Shown piece after piece: positions 19,743 through 29,462 of a stretch of DNA of 64,000 nt (the stretch's first letter is position 1; each line of letters starts with the position of its first letter). The stretch is taken from assembly GCF_024499015.1 (NCBI RefSeq), contig NZ_CP098604.1:992001-1056000 (forward strand), in the 5' to 3' direction. The notes below the pieces were generated by a model that was not told where the DNA came from, searched no databases, and was given only the letters and a program-made list of their open reading frames with translations. Source of the DNA: Xanthomonas hortorum pv. pelargonii (lineage in GTDB: Bacteria > Pseudomonadota > Gammaproteobacteria > Xanthomonadales > Xanthomonadaceae). Made by a program: the position numbers and the translations under genes.

Positions 19743-20372
19743 CTATCTCTGCGCCTGCTCCCAATGTGGGCCGTGCTGCCCGGCAGCCATGCGCTCGGCC
19801 GGGCGCACACGAAACACCACACTGATGCGCTCGCCTACCGCACGGGCCGTCTTGGGAATGCCGTGTTCGTGGGTGACTTGCGAGGCATGGCTCATTGCCA
19901 GCAGGCTCCCGGGCGCCAGGTCCACACCCATCGCACGCGTGCTGCCGTCTTTTACCCGCAACTGCATCCGGCGCGGCGCGCCCAACGAGATCAAGGCAAT
20001 CGGGTGCGGCGCCAGCAGCGTTTGTAGTTTGTCGTGATGCATTGCCACGCTGTCGCGGCCATCGCGATACAGATTCAAGCCCACTGCGTTGTACGGCGCG
20101 GGCAGCACGGCCTGCACTGCCGCGAGCAGCGCGTGCAATGGCAACCCGGGCGGCAGCGGTGCATCCAGCCGATACGAGGCGAGCATGCGCGGCACCGCGA
20201 CGATGCGGTCGTACATCTCGCGGTGTTGGCTGCGCCAGTCGGTTGCCTCACGCAATGCAGCGAAGCATTCCTGTGCCAGCGAAGGCGTCAGCAGCTGCGG
20301 CCAATAGCGCACACCGCCCTCGGCATCGTGCAGCACCTGCAAGGGCATGGAAGAAGCGTCGAACAGATCCAT
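19743..20372 (-). CDS. AlkB-like 2-oxoglutarate/Fe(II) dioxygenase
   Basis: A 209-residue protein of the AlkB superfamily. The iron ligands are seen in SVAMHHDKLQTL (HxD) and VTHEHGIPKT (distal His). The 2-oxoglutarate-binding arginines are in ERISVVFRVRP, and NAVGLNLYRDG precedes the HxD as in AlkB. Members directly reverse N-alkyl damage in DNA or RNA by oxidative demethylation. It lacks the longer N-terminal lid of E. coli AlkB and resembles the shorter AlkB2-like bacterial group. No Ada or Ogt gene is adjacent. Confidence 0.88.
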   Translation of the reverse strand: MDLFDASSMPLQVLHDAEGGVRYWPQLLTPSLAQECFAALREATDWRSQHREMYDRIVAVPRMLASYRLDAPLPPGLPLHALLAAVQAVLPAPYNAVGLNLYRDGRDSVAMHHDKLQTLLAPHPIALISLGAPRRMQLRVKDGSTRAMGVDLAPGSLLAMSHASQVTHEHGIPKTARAVGERISVVFRVRPAERMAAGQHGPHWEQAQR

Positions 20373-20545
20373 CTGCGTGATATGCGGACGGTCTGCGCGA
20401 TTTCAGCAGCACGGCCTTGAGTTTTTCTTTGGCAAACGCTTTGCGTACAAACCAGCGAGCTCAACGATGCAGGCGCACGATGCCACGCGATCAAGCCCGA
20501 CAGCTGTGCTACGGTCCGGCGCTGCATCCGCCTGGAACCTTCCGC

Positions 20546-22900
20546 ATGCAGCATCGGTCGATCGCCTTGTCTCCTCTGCGCTGGCTGGCGCTGTTTGCCG
20601 CCCTCGCCACGTCTGCCGGCGTCGCTGCGCCACGCGTTGCAGACGCCGGCTTCCAGCCGGTGGATCCCTTCATCGGCACCGGTGGCGAAGGCCACACCTA
20701 TCCTGGCGCCACGGTGCCGTTCGGCATGGTGCAGCTGAGCCCGGACACGCAGATCAAACCGCGCAAGGAAGCCTACGGCTGGGCCGCCGGTTACCGGCAT
20801 AGCGACAGCACGATTGTCGGTTTCTCGCATAAGCATTTTTCCGGCTCCGGGCATTCGGACCTGGGCGATATCTTGCTGATGCCGCAAACCGGCGAGGTCA
20901 AACTCGAACGCGGCGATGTCGCCACACCCGGCAGCGGCTACACCGCGCAGTTCGACCATGCCAGCGAGCAGGCCCAGCCCGGGTATTACGCGGTGACATT
21001 GAAAGACCGCAACATCCGCGCCGAACTCACCGCCAGTGCGCGCGTGGGTGTGCATCGCTACACCTTCCCCAAGGACACACCGGCACACGTGCTGGTGGAC
21101 CTGCGCACCAGCCTGTACGACTACCCGGGCAAGGTGCAGTGGTCGCGGCTACGCGTGCGCGGCGATGGCACCGTCACCGGCTTTCGCCAAACCCGCGGCT
21201 GGGCGCCAGGCCGGCAGTTGTATTTCGCCATGCGTTTTTCGCGCCCACTCACCGCTACCCAACTGCACGACACCGAGCAGGACATCCCGTACAAGGGCTT
21301 TCCGCCGCCGGGCGAGAAGAACCCCGCACAGCGCGCACAGATCGAGGGCCGCCAACTGGTGGGCGTGTTCGATGTCGCCAACGACGGCACCCCGCTGGTG
21401 GTCAAGGTCGCGCTCTCGCCGGTCAGCGAAGCTGGCGCCATCGCCAATCTGCAGGCCGAAGTACCCGACTTCGATTTCGACCGTGTGCGCGCCGATGCGC
21501 GCGCGCAATGGACGCAGGCGCTGTCGGCGATCGATGCGCAAGGCACGCCGCAACAACGCACCCAGCTCTATACCGCGCTGTATCACACGCTGCTCGGGCC
21601 CACGTTGTTCATGGACAGCGATGGCCAGTACCGCGGGCCGGACAATGCCGTGCATCAGGCCAAGGGCTGGACCAACTACTCCACTTTCTCGCTGTGGGAC
21701 ACCTACCGCGCCCTGCATCCGCTGCTCACCCTGGTGCAGCCGCCGCAACGCACTAGCGATGTGGTCAATTCACTGCTCGCATCGCGCCGCGAAAGCGCTT
21801 ACGGCATCCTCCCCGTCTGGGCGTTCCACGGCCTGGAAACCTGGTGCATGATCGGCTACCACGCGGTGCCGGTGATTGCCGACGCCTACATGAAAGGCAT
21901 CGGCGGCTTCGATGCCAACGAAGCGTTGGAGGCCATGGTCGCCAGCGCCAACTACGGCCCCTACGACGGCATCGCGCAATACCGCGAGCTGGGCTATGTG
22001 CCCATCGACGAAGAAGGCGAAGCCGCCTCCAAGACGCTGGAATACGCCTTCGACGACTGGACCATCGCGCGCATGGCCGACAAGCTCGGCAAGCCCGCCA
22101 TCGCCGCAGAATTCAGCAAGCGCGCCAGCAACTGGAAACACGCCTTCGATCCCGCTACCGGCTACATGCGCGCGCGGACCCGCGCCGGCAACTTCCGCGA
22201 ACCGTTCGATCCATCCGCCAGCGGCTATGGCAGCGACTACACCGAAGGCAATGCCTGGCAGTACTCGTGGTACGTGCCGCAGGACGTCGCCGGGCTTGCG
22301 GCCGCGCATGGCGGCGACGACAAACTGCTGGCACGTCTGGATGCGGTGTTCGATGCCAAAGTCGACCCAAAGGTGTTCGAGCACATGGAAGACATCACCG
22401 GCCTGATCGGCTGGTACGCGCACGGCAACGAGCCCAGCCACCATGTCGCCTATCTGTACGCCTACGCCAGCCAGCCCTGGCGCACCCAGGCGCGGCTGAG
22501 CCAGATCATGGACACCCAGTACCACGCCGGCCCCGAAGGCCTGGCCGGCAACGACGACCTCGGCCAGATGTCGGCGTGGTACGTGTTCACCACGTTGGGT
22601 TTTTATCCCGTCGCACCGGGCAGCAACCAATACATCATCGGCCGCCCGTTCCTGCCGCGCGTCACGCTCAACCTGCCCAACGGCAAGCGCTTCAGCGTGA
22701 TCGCCGAGGGATTGAGCACTGCGCGCGCCTATATCGGCAGCGTCACCCTCAACGGCCAACCGCTGACCCGCGCCTACCTAACCCACGAGCAGATTCAAGC
22801 CGGCGGCGAATTGCGCTTCCGCATGCAGGCCACGCCGAACACGCAATGGGCCACCGACCCGGCGCAGCGGCCGTATTCGATGTCCATCCAGACGCACTGA
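20546..22900 (+). CDS. Exported GH92 alpha-mannosidase
   Basis: The 784-residue protein begins, from ATG 20546, with a Sec-type signal (RWLALFAALATSAGVAA). GH92 hallmarks are FIGTGGEGHTYPGATVPFG near the mature N-terminus, WDTYRALHPLLTLVQP, CMIGYHAVPVIADAYMKG, GNAWQYSWYVPQDVAGL and GNDDLGQMSAWYVFTTLGFYP. GH92 enzymes are calcium-dependent exo-alpha-mannosidases, mostly alpha-1,2, acting on N-glycan or other mannans. In Xanthomonas such enzymes degrade plant N-glycans in the periplasm. Upstream in-frame starts (TTG 20417, ATG 20480) would destroy the signal peptide. Confidence 0.92.
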   Translation: MQHRSIALSPLRWLALFAALATSAGVAAPRVADAGFQPVDPFIGTGGEGHTYPGATVPFGMVQLSPDTQIKPRKEAYGWAAGYRHSDSTIVGFSHKHFSGSGHSDLGDILLMPQTGEVKLERGDVATPGSGYTAQFDHASEQAQPGYYAVTLKDRNIRAELTASARVGVHRYTFPKDTPAHVLVDLRTSLYDYPGKVQWSRLRVRGDGTVTGFRQTRGWAPGRQLYFAMRFSRPLTATQLHDTEQDIPYKGFPPPGEKNPAQRAQIEGRQLVGVFDVANDGTPLVVKVALSPVSEAGAIANLQAEVPDFDFDRVRADARAQWTQALSAIDAQGTPQQRTQLYTALYHTLLGPTLFMDSDGQYRGPDNAVHQAKGWTNYSTFSLWDTYRALHPLLTLVQPPQRTSDVVNSLLASRRESAYGILPVWAFHGLETWCMIGYHAVPVIADAYMKGIGGFDANEALEAMVASANYGPYDGIAQYRELGYVPIDEEGEAASKTLEYAFDDWTIARMADKLGKPAIAAEFSKRASNWKHAFDPATGYMRARTRAGNFREPFDPSASGYGSDYTEGNAWQYSWYVPQDVAGLAAAHGGDDKLLARLDAVFDAKVDPKVFEHMEDITGLIGWYAHGNEPSHHVAYLYAYASQPWRTQARLSQIMDTQYHAGPEGLAGNDDLGQMSAWYVFTTLGFYPVAPGSNQYIIGRPFLPRVTLNLPNGKRFSVIAEGLSTARAYIGSVTLNGQPLTRAYLTHEQIQAGGELRFRMQATPNTQWATDPAQRPYSMSIQTH

Positions 22901-22901
22901 G

Positions 22902-23609
22902 TCAGTAGTGGATGCCCATGCGTAGCCCGCAGGCGTCCCGCTCCACCACCGCCGGCAGGCTGCCGGCGGTACCTGCGGCAATGCGCTGCGCGCTCCAGCA
23001 GGCCACCAGGGCATCCAGCACATCGTCCGGCTTGGCCAGCGCACGCGGCACGCGCTCCAGCAATGCGGCGACTTGCCTTGCGCCGTAGCACTGGCCCAGC
23101 AAGGCGGCTCGCTGTTGGTGGCCCGCACTGCTCTTCTTTCCCGCCGTCAGGCCCTGCCCGCCAGCGAGCACGGCGAACGACACTTCCGGGTGCACCTCGA
23201 ATACGCGCTCCGCCCATACCGGATCGGCGCGCAAGGCGCTGTCCCAGTCGCGAATCTTCGACAGCAGCGCAAACGACTGCACGCCAAAGCCACGCTGCCC
23301 GTCGTGATCCAGCACCCGATGCAACGCAGAGGCTTCCACCTGCGTGCTTGCATGCAATATCCCGCGCAGCGGCGCGGCAAAGATGCTGCATGCGCGTCTG
23401 CCGCCCACAAAGCGCCGCGCCTGCACATCCGCAGCGCGGGGCGCGTGCTCGCTCAAGCCGATTGGAATATCCACGCCGAGCACATCGATGTGGCGCAGTG
23501 CGCTCGCCAAGGCGCCAACTGTCGGATAGCAGGCAAATTGCAGCCCATCGTCTGTCTCCCACACCGCCAACCAACCGCTGCCGGCGCCATCGATCCCCAC
23601 ACACTGCAT
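22902..23609 (-). CDS. DUF429 family protein
   Basis: A 235-residue protein starting [17 protein letters not shown], the nuclease/kinase-like beginning typical of DUF429, with [11 protein letters not shown] and the conserved [17 protein letters not shown] segment, then [16 protein letters not shown] and a terminal [16 protein letters not shown]429 proteins have a predicted RNase H-like fold; no biochemical function is established here. It is convergent with the GH92 gene, the stops being adjacent. Confidence 0.82.
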   Translation of the reverse strand: MQCVGIDGAGSGWLAVWETDDGLQFACYPTVGALASALRHIDVLGVDIPIGLSEHAPRAADVQARRFVGGRRACSIFAAPLRGILHASTQVEASALHRVLDHDGQRGFGVQSFALLSKIRDWDSALRADPVWAERVFEVHPEVSFAVLAGGQGLTAGKKSSAGHQQRAALLGQCYGARQVAALLERVPRALAKPDDVLDALVACWSAQRIAAGTAGSLPAVVERDACGLRMGIHY

Positions 23610-23792
23610 TGCTGTTCTCCGGTCGTAACGTGCGTGCACAGCGCTGCAGCCTCGCTCGCACGCGATCTGCGTGACGCGTTCACATCATGCACAACATTCT
23701 TTCACCCGCACGCATCGCGGTGCTTTCCAGACTGCTCTGCATCGGGCCGCAGCACGCTGCGGCCTGCCATCCCCCAATGCAGGAGCCAGTGC

Positions 23793-24695
23793 ATGTCCAG
23801 CACCAAGAACCAGTACGAAATGCAGAACCCGCTCACCCAATTTCCGCAGCCCAAGTTTCCCGAGCAAACCCAGGAAGCGCCAGGCACCATCCATGCATTG
23901 CAACCCAAGGCCGACCACGGCGAGCAGAGCTACCGGGGCTTCGGCCGCCTGAAGGGCCGCAAGGCGCTGATCACCGGCGCCGATTCGGGCATCGGCCGCG
24001 CCACCGCGATTGCCTACGCACGCGAAGGCGCCGACATCGTGCTGAACTACCTGCCGGAAGAAGAACAGGACGCGGCGGAGGTGGTGCAGTTGATCCAGGC
24101 CGAAGGCCGCACCGCCATCAGCATCCCGGGCGACCTCAAGGACGAAGCCTTCTGCAATGAACTGGTCGCACGCGCGGTCAATGAACTTGGTGGGCTGGAT
24201 CTGCTGGTCAACATCGCCGGCAAGCAGACCGCGGTGAAAGACATCGCCGACATCACCACCGAGCAGTTCGACGCCACCTACAAGACCAACGTCTACGCGA
24301 TGTTCTGGCTATGCAAGGCGGCCATTCCGCATCTGCCACCGGGTGCATCCATCATCAATACCGGCTCGATCCAGTCGTATCAGCCCTCGCCCACCCTGCT
24401 CGACTACGCCTCCACCAAGGCCGCCATCGTCAACTTCACCAAGGGCCTGGCCCAGCAGGTCGCCGAAAAGGGTATCCGCGTCAACGCGGTCGCACCCGGA
24501 CCGGTGTGGACCCCGCTGCAACCCAGCGGTGGCCAACCGCCGGAGAAGATTCCCGATTTTGGCTCGGAAACCCCGCTCAAGCGTGCCGGCCAGCCGGTGG
24601 AGATGGCGCCGCTGTATGTGATCCTGGCTTCGCAGGAATCCAGCTACGTCACTGGCGAAGTGTTCGGTGCCACCGGTGGTCTGCTGCTGTCCTGA
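23793..24695 (+). CDS. SDR-family oxidoreductase (YghA-like)
   Basis: A 300-residue classical short-chain dehydrogenase with the N-terminal extension of the YghA/general-stress subgroup ([20 protein letters not shown]). NAD(P) binding is shown by [22 protein letters not shown], and the active site by NIAG, the Ser in [10 protein letters not shown], and YASTKAA (Tyr-x3-Lys). The subgroup reduces aldehydes and ketones such as glyoxal-type compounds in E. coli; the physiological substrate here is unknown. ATG 23793 follows an AGGAG-like site (GCAGGAGCC). A long perfect hairpin follows the gene. Confidence 0.9.
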   Translation: MSSTKNQYEMQNPLTQFPQPKFPEQTQEAPGTIHALQPKADHGEQSYRGFGRLKGRKALITGADSGIGRATAIAYAREGADIVLNYLPEEEQDAAEVVQLIQAEGRTAISIPGDLKDEAFCNELVARAVNELGGLDLLVNIAGKQTAVKDIADITTEQFDATYKTNVYAMFWLCKAAIPHLPPGASIINTGSIQSYQPSPTLLDYASTKAAIVNFTKGLAQQVAEKGIRVNAVAPGPVWTPLQPSGGQPPEKIPDFGSETPLKRAGQPVEMAPLYVILASQESSYVTGEVFGATGGLLLS

Positions 24696-24751
24696 GCCAA
24701 CAGGCTGTCCTGAGTCAACAGAAGGAGCTTCCGCCGTAGCGCCACCAAAAC

Positions 24752-24785
24752 CTTGCCGATCGCTGCATGCGCAGCGATCGGCAAG
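24752..24785. terminator. Perfect 15-bp-stem hairpin
   Basis: CTTGCCGATCGCTGC and its exact complement flank a four-base loop. A weaker outer pair, CGCCACC / GGTGGCG, surrounds it and is followed by TTTTT, consistent with termination of the SDR gene on the plus strand. Confidence 0.75.
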
Positions 24786-24918
24786 CGTCTCTTCGGTGGC
24801 GTTTTTGGTACTGGCGACAGTATCGACTGGTGATGCATCAGTAAGTGATGCATCAGTAAGACGGATACGCAAGTTAGTTCGACCGGCTACGCAAAGATGG
24901 CTTCGATCACGCAAGCCC

Positions 24919-24965
24919 CTCCTTCTCCCGCCGGGAGAAGGTGCCCGAAGGGCGGATGAGGGTAC
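24919..24965. repeat. REP-like palindromic element, copy 1
   Basis: CTTCTCCCG / CGGGAGAAG followed by GTGCCCGAAGGGC and GGATGAGGGTACG. A near-identical copy in the same orientation lies at 26709-26758, so the two bracket the GH30 gene. Confidence 0.8.
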
Positions 24966-25001
24966 GCAATCTCCCACCAGCACTGCGACCACCATCCACG
25001 T

Positions 25002-26609
25002 TTACTGCGTCATCACCACCGTCTGGATCGCATGTGCCGGAATCTCCAATTCGCGCGACGCCTCGCCCACATACAGGTTGTAGCGGATCGCCACATCGCT
25101 GGCATTCATCACCACCGTCGCCAGTGAGCCATCGCGGTTCGCAAATGCAGTGGTCATCAGATTGCTACGGCTACTGGCCGCACTCACCCGCCGCGCACCC
25201 GGCCGGATGAATTTGGAAAAATGGCCGATATACCAATAGCTCGGCGTATAGATCACCTCACCGGTGCGCGTGTCGGCATGCACAGGTGCAAAGCAGTAAT
25301 TGCCCACATGGTTGGGGCCGCCGTTCTGGTCGAGCAGGATGTTCCAATCGGTCCAGCCCACCGCGCCGTGATTGAGATCATTGATGATCGCCGTGCCATA
25401 GCGCTCGCCATTGGGCCAGTACTGCAACCTGGCGGGGTCGAACTTTTCCACCGCCGCCTCGGTGAGCAGCAGATGCTTGTCCGGGTACGCCTGCGCCACC
25501 GCCGCCACGTTCTCCACCATCGGCGCAAACCCGGCCCAGGTCTCGTACCAGTGGAAGCCCATGCCCCACGCATACTTGGCCGCTTCCGGGTCGTCGAAGA
25601 TCACGTGCGCGCGGTGCACCATCATGTCGCGGTTGTGGTCCCACACGATGATCTTGCGATCGCCGTAGCCGGCTTTTGCCATGGTCGGCCCGAGGTGGTT
25701 TTTGAGGAAATCGCGTTCTTCTTCCGCAGAAAACTGCATCGATTCCCAGGTCTGCACCGCCATCGGCTCGTTCTGCAGGCTGATGCCCCAGATCGGGATG
25801 CCGGCTTTTTCGTAGGCCGCAATGAAGCGTGTGTAGTACGTGGCCCAGGCCTGCGCATACGCAGGCAATAATTTGCCGCCCTTGAGCATGCTGTTGCTGT
25901 CTTTCATGAAGGCCGGCGCACTCCAGGGGCTGGCAAATGTCGTCAACTTGCCGCCGGCCGCCGCGATGGCCTGGCGCAGCATCGGGAGGCGATAGCGCTG
26001 ATCGTGCTTGACCGAGAAGGTCTTCAGCGCCGTATCGCCCTCCTTGATGTAGGTGTAGCTGGCGCTGCTGAAATCGGAGCTATGGATGGTGGTGCGCGCC
26101 AGCGTATAACCGATGCCTTTTTGCGGATCGTAGTAGGCAGTGAGCAGTTCGCGCTGCGCACGCTTGGGCAGCTTAGCGAAGGTCTCCGCACTGGAATCGG
26201 TGATCGCCCCGCCAATGCCCAGCACCTCCTGAAAGCGATGTTGCGGATTGACGAAGATGCTGTTCTCTTTCTCCGTCAACGCATGCCCGGTCTTGAGTGC
26301 CTCGACGGTGCTGACGCGCATCTGCTGCGTCGCGCCTTGGGCGGTGGTGTAAACGCGTAGCGCGCCGGCGGGTGCTGCTGGCTGCGTAGCCGCATCCGCA
26401 ACTGCGGCATCCGCCACTTTCGATGCAGGTGTAGAGACAGATGATGTCGTCGATGTCGGCATCGGAATCGGCGTTACTGCAGTTGTTGTTGCTGCAGTTT
26501 CTGCAGCTGTTGTTGCTGTTAATGCAGATGCAGATGCCAACACCATTTCAGTCGCAGCGCCCCAAACCCCCAACAGTCCCACCATCGACCACGCAATCGT
26601 TCGCTTCAC
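25002..26609 (-). CDS. Secreted GH30 glycoside hydrolase (glucosylceramidase / beta-1,6-glucanase type)
   Basis: The 535-residue product starts at GTG 26609, which has a GGGAGGG ribosome site; the ATG at 26891 would lie across a repeat element. A signal peptide (WSMVGLLGVWGAATEMVLASASA) and an Ala/Thr/Ser-rich linker precede the catalytic domain. GH30 features are GIGGAITDSSAETF, TFASPWSAPAFMKDS, the acid/base Glu in WGISLQNEP and the nucleophile Glu in LLLTEAAVEKF. A small beta domain with NRDGSLATVVMN ends the protein. Substrates in the family are glucosylceramide or beta-1,6-glucan; which one applies cannot be told from sequence. REP-like elements flank the gene. Confidence 0.9.
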   Translation of the reverse strand: MKRTIAWSMVGLLGVWGAATEMVLASASALTATTAAETAATTTAVTPIPMPTSTTSSVSTPASKVADAAVADAATQPAAPAGALRVYTTAQGATQQMRVSTVEALKTGHALTEKENSIFVNPQHRFQEVLGIGGAITDSSAETFAKLPKRAQRELLTAYYDPQKGIGYTLARTTIHSSDFSSASYTYIKEGDTALKTFSVKHDQRYRLPMLRQAIAAAGGKLTTFASPWSAPAFMKDSNSMLKGGKLLPAYAQAWATYYTRFIAAYEKAGIPIWGISLQNEPMAVQTWESMQFSAEEERDFLKNHLGPTMAKAGYGDRKIIVWDHNRDMMVHRAHVIFDDPEAAKYAWGMGFHWYETWAGFAPMVENVAAVAQAYPDKHLLLTEAAVEKFDPARLQYWPNGERYGTAIINDLNHGAVGWTDWNILLDQNGGPNHVGNYCFAPVHADTRTGEVIYTPSYWYIGHFSKFIRPGARRVSAASSRSNLMTTAFANRDGSLATVVMNASDVAIRYNLYVGEASRELEIPAHAIQTVVMTQ

Positions 26610-26708
26610 CGTGCACCCTCCCAGGTTGGTGAGCAAGCCTAACCGACCAACGCGCCGCAACATCGCACGAAAAACGAGCGCAACCATGCATCCTTCTACC
26701 ACCGGACG

Positions 26709-26758
26709 CTCCCTTCTCCCCTCGGGAGAAGGTGGCCCGAAGGGCCGGATGAGGGTAC
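26709..26758. repeat. REP-like palindromic element, copy 2
   Basis: CCTTCTCCCCTCGGGAGAAG then GTGGCCCGAAGGGCC and GGATGAGGGTACG, matching the copy at 24919-24965. It lies in the 333-bp gap upstream of the GH30 start, where I see no other gene. Confidence 0.8.
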
Positions 26759-26942
26759 GTCTGCACGGACTGCTGGCCAGCCCGTAAACCAACGCAGCAA
26801 CAGAGATGCCGACCAGGACAACACGTCCCCAACACCCGTAGTCACCACCGCCCACGCGTTGCTCCCAGACACGCGCGCCAGTGGCACGCAAGCCAGGCCC
26901 TCTCGCTCAACAGGACAACAACTCAAATCGTCCGCGAGCCGA

Positions 26943-27818
26943 CTACCGCGCAGCCCGCGCCAACCGATCCAAAATCCCCGGCACTTCCAGCCCAAGCTCA
27001 CGCGCCAGAAACCCCACCGTCCCAATCCGTTTCGACAGCAGCTTCCCCGCCGCCGCATGCACAAACACACCCCATAACGCAGCCGTCAACGCATCGCAGC
27101 CACGCGCGGCAAACCCGGCAATCAATCCGGCCAGCACATCGCCCGATCCGGAGGTTCCCAAGCCGGACGCACCACCGCGATGCATCCACAACGCCCCCTC
27201 CGGCCCGGCAATAAAACTGTCCGCGCCTTTGACAATCACCACACTGCGCAGTTTCTTCGCATAGGTCAGCGCGTACGCACCCGGCGCCGCTTCTATCGCT
27301 GCCTTGTCGTCTCCAGCCAATGCCGCCATCTCGCCCGCATGCGGCGTCAATACAAATGGCCGCCCAACCGGCGCACGCAAGCCGCGCGACAACGCTCCCG
27401 CATCCAGCACCAACGTGCAAACCGCTTTTTCAGCCGCGCGTTTAACCAATGCAGCGGTGGTCGCCGATGACGCCATCCCCGGCCCAATCACCGCCGCATC
27501 GCAGGCCTCCAATGCCGCATCCAGTGCACGATGCCCACGCGTAATTTCGCCCTGCCCGTTCTGCGCCAATCCCAGCACCAGGGCCTCCGGCACCGCCAAC
27601 GCCATGCCGGGCGCCACGCTCGCAGCGGTGGCGATCTGCAACTTGCCCGCACCTGCGCGCAGTGCCGCCTCGCCGGCAAGCAACACCGCGCCAGGAACAC
27701 GCATCGACCCACCCACAATTAACACCCGCCCACGCTGCTCCTTGTCGCCACCGGGCGATGGCAGTGGCAGCGCACGCAATGCGGCAGCGCTGAGCGTGCG
27801 GACGCGTGCGGTGGCCAT
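26943..27818 (-). CDS. nnrD: ADP/ATP-dependent NAD(P)H-hydrate dehydratase (NnrD domain only)
   Basis: A 291-residue ribokinase-like protein with GRVLIVGGSMRVPGAVLLAGE near the N-terminus, LVLDAGALS, FVLTPHAGEMAAL and the nucleotide-binding GTSGSGDVLAGLIAGF. It repairs hydrated NAD(P)H (the S-form) using a nucleotide. In many bacteria this domain is fused to the NnrE epimerase; here it stands alone, so the epimerase should be elsewhere. Its ATG overlaps the stop of the histidine phosphatase gene (27818-27820), indicating an operon. Confidence 0.9.
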   Translation of the reverse strand: MATARVRTLSAAALRALPLPSPGGDKEQRGRVLIVGGSMRVPGAVLLAGEAALRAGAGKLQIATAASVAPGMALAVPEALVLGLAQNGQGEITRGHRALDAALEACDAAVIGPGMASSATTAALVKRAAEKAVCTLVLDAGALSRGLRAPVGRPFVLTPHAGEMAALAGDDKAAIEAAPGAYALTYAKKLRSVVIVKGADSFIAGPEGALWMHRGGASGLGTSGSGDVLAGLIAGFAARGCDALTAALWGVFVHAAAGKLLSKRIGTVGFLARELGLEVPGILDRLARAAR

Positions 27819-28597
27819 CAGCGTGCTCCGGCCGGGCGGTCGGATTCGGTGGTCACCGGCTCATCGGCAAGCTCGGGCGAGACGAAGTTGGTCCGCACCA
27901 GGTGCAACGCCTGCCCCTCGCGGCCGGCCACGTATTCGGTGACACCGCAGTTGGGCACCTCGCCTTCGCGGTCGATGCCCAGAATCGTGGCCTCATCCAT
28001 GCGTTCGGCCAGATAACGGAAACAATTGACGATCACCTGATGCCCCACGATCAATACGCGCGCGCCCACATGATTTCGCTGCAGATCGCCAACCACCGCG
28101 CGCAGCCGGAAGATCACATCGCACCAACTCTCGCCACCGGGCGGGCGGAAGTAGAACTTGCCCACCAACTTGCGTTGCTCGGCCAGCTCCGGAAACGTCG
28201 CGAGGATGCCGGCCGTGGTGTAACGGTCGAGCACGCCGAACTCCTTCTCGCGCAGGCGCTCGTCGATGCTGAGCATATCGTCGCCGTGGCCCAGCGCGCG
28301 CACCACCGCTGTGGCGGTCTGGCGCGCACGCACATAGGGCGAACACAGCACCACCGTGGGCCGCTCGCGCTGCGGCAGACCCAACATCCACGTGCCCAAC
28401 GCATGCGCCTGACGCTCGCCCAACGCCGACAGCGGCACATCCGCATCGCGATGTTCCAGATCGATCAATGCATGGCCGTGCGCCTCTGCCACATCGCGCG
28501 CCACGTTGCCCGAACTCTGCCCATGCCGCACCACCCACAACCGCTCGGGCCACTGGGTGGACACGCCAGCCACCGCACTTTTCTCACTCACATCCAT
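27818..28597 (-). CDS. Histidine phosphatase superfamily protein
   Basis: A phosphoglycerate-mutase-like protein of about 259 residues with the catalytic RHG motif in LWVVRHGQSSGNVARDVAE. It also has DVPLSALGERQAHALG, VVLCSPYVRARQTA, and the second catalytic His in RVLIVGHQVIVNCF. The substrate is unknown; relatives include SixA-, CobC- and PhoE-type enzymes. ATG 28597 is chosen; GTG 28606 and GTG 28591 are alternatives. The gene is coupled to nnrD downstream by a four-base overlap. Confidence 0.87.
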   Translation of the reverse strand: MDVSEKSAVAGVSTQWPERLWVVRHGQSSGNVARDVAEAHGHALIDLEHRDADVPLSALGERQAHALGTWMLGLPQRERPTVVLCSPYVRARQTATAVVRALGHGDDMLSIDERLREKEFGVLDRYTTAGILATFPELAEQRKLVGKFYFRPPGGESWCDVIFRLRAVVGDLQRNHVGARVLIVGHQVIVNCFRYLAERMDEATILGIDREGEVPNCGVTEYVAGREGQALHLVRTNFVSPELADEPVTTESDRPAGAR

Positions 28598-28768
28598 CTC
28601 CTGCACAAATCAGCCTCACGTGTCGCACAGCGCCCGTGAAAACGTGGTCGATCACCCATTGCCTGCAGGCGTTTCAGCAACGCGCGCAACACAGCACACC
28701 AACAAGCAGGCACAACGGGGCAATAACGCCGCGCCGGTATACTGCAGCCCCCTGGCACCCTGCTGCCC

Positions 28769-29398
28769 ATGTCCAACGTTCTGCTGTTGCGCACGGCGAA
28801 AGAGCGCGAAGAACTGCTGCGGGAAGAGGTGCTGGACGCCGCCGAGCAATGCATCGACGCCGCCGGCCTGGGCGCCACCAGCTTCGAACTGATTGCCGAG
28901 CGCGCCAAGGTCAGCTGCGGCTGCCTGCTGCAGCGATTCGAAGACAAGGACGCGCTGGTGCGCGCCTTGCTGGAGCGCAACTACATGCGCGCCATCCGCC
29001 AGATGTGGCTGGTGGAACGCCCCGCCAACGTGCACGTGGTGGATTTCATCGCCGGCCTGCTCGAAGAATGGCTGCTGCAGGAAATCAATATCAAGCGCAC
29101 CCGCATCGACCTGGAACTGCACCTGGCCACCCTGCGCGACCCGGTGCTGGCCGCCTTCATGCGCAGGCAGAGCGCATCGCTGATCGAACACCTCAGCGCG
29201 CTGCTCAAGCGCCTGCTGCGCGGCCACGCCGACCCGGCCAGCAGCGAGCAGGAATTCCAGGCCCGCGTCTTCGCCGTGGCCGCCATGTGCGGCGGCCTGC
29301 ACAACGTGATGACCAGCGGCATGGAACTCAACCGCATGCATTTGCAGCTGATTTTGCGGGAGAGTTTGTCGGGGATTTTGAAGTCTGCGCCGGTGTAG
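28769..29398 (+). CDS. TetR-family regulator
   Basis: A 209-residue protein with the N-terminal HTH (VLDAAEQCIDAAGLGATSFELIAERAKVS, then LLQRFEDKDALVRALLE) and an all-helical C-terminal domain. The recognition helix has CGCLLQRF in place of the usual SLYYHF. It is divergent from the histidine phosphatase/nnrD pair. The target is not evident. Confidence 0.85.
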   Translation: MSNVLLLRTAKEREELLREEVLDAAEQCIDAAGLGATSFELIAERAKVSCGCLLQRFEDKDALVRALLERNYMRAIRQMWLVERPANVHVVDFIAGLLEEWLLQEINIKRTRIDLELHLATLRDPVLAAFMRRQSASLIEHLSALLKRLLRGHADPASSEQEFQARVFAVAAMCGGLHNVMTSGMELNRMHLQLILRESLSGILKSAPV

Positions 29399-29462
29399 TT
29401 CGGAAAACCCGGCAGGGCATGCGTGGCCCGCCACTCCAACCAGCAACGCGTGGGATCACCTT

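Noticed and set aside
22902..24695. Long plus-strand frame from 23073 as one 540-residue protein.
   Set aside because: The first 240 codons are antisense to the DUF429 gene; the SDR starts at 23793 with its own ribosome site.
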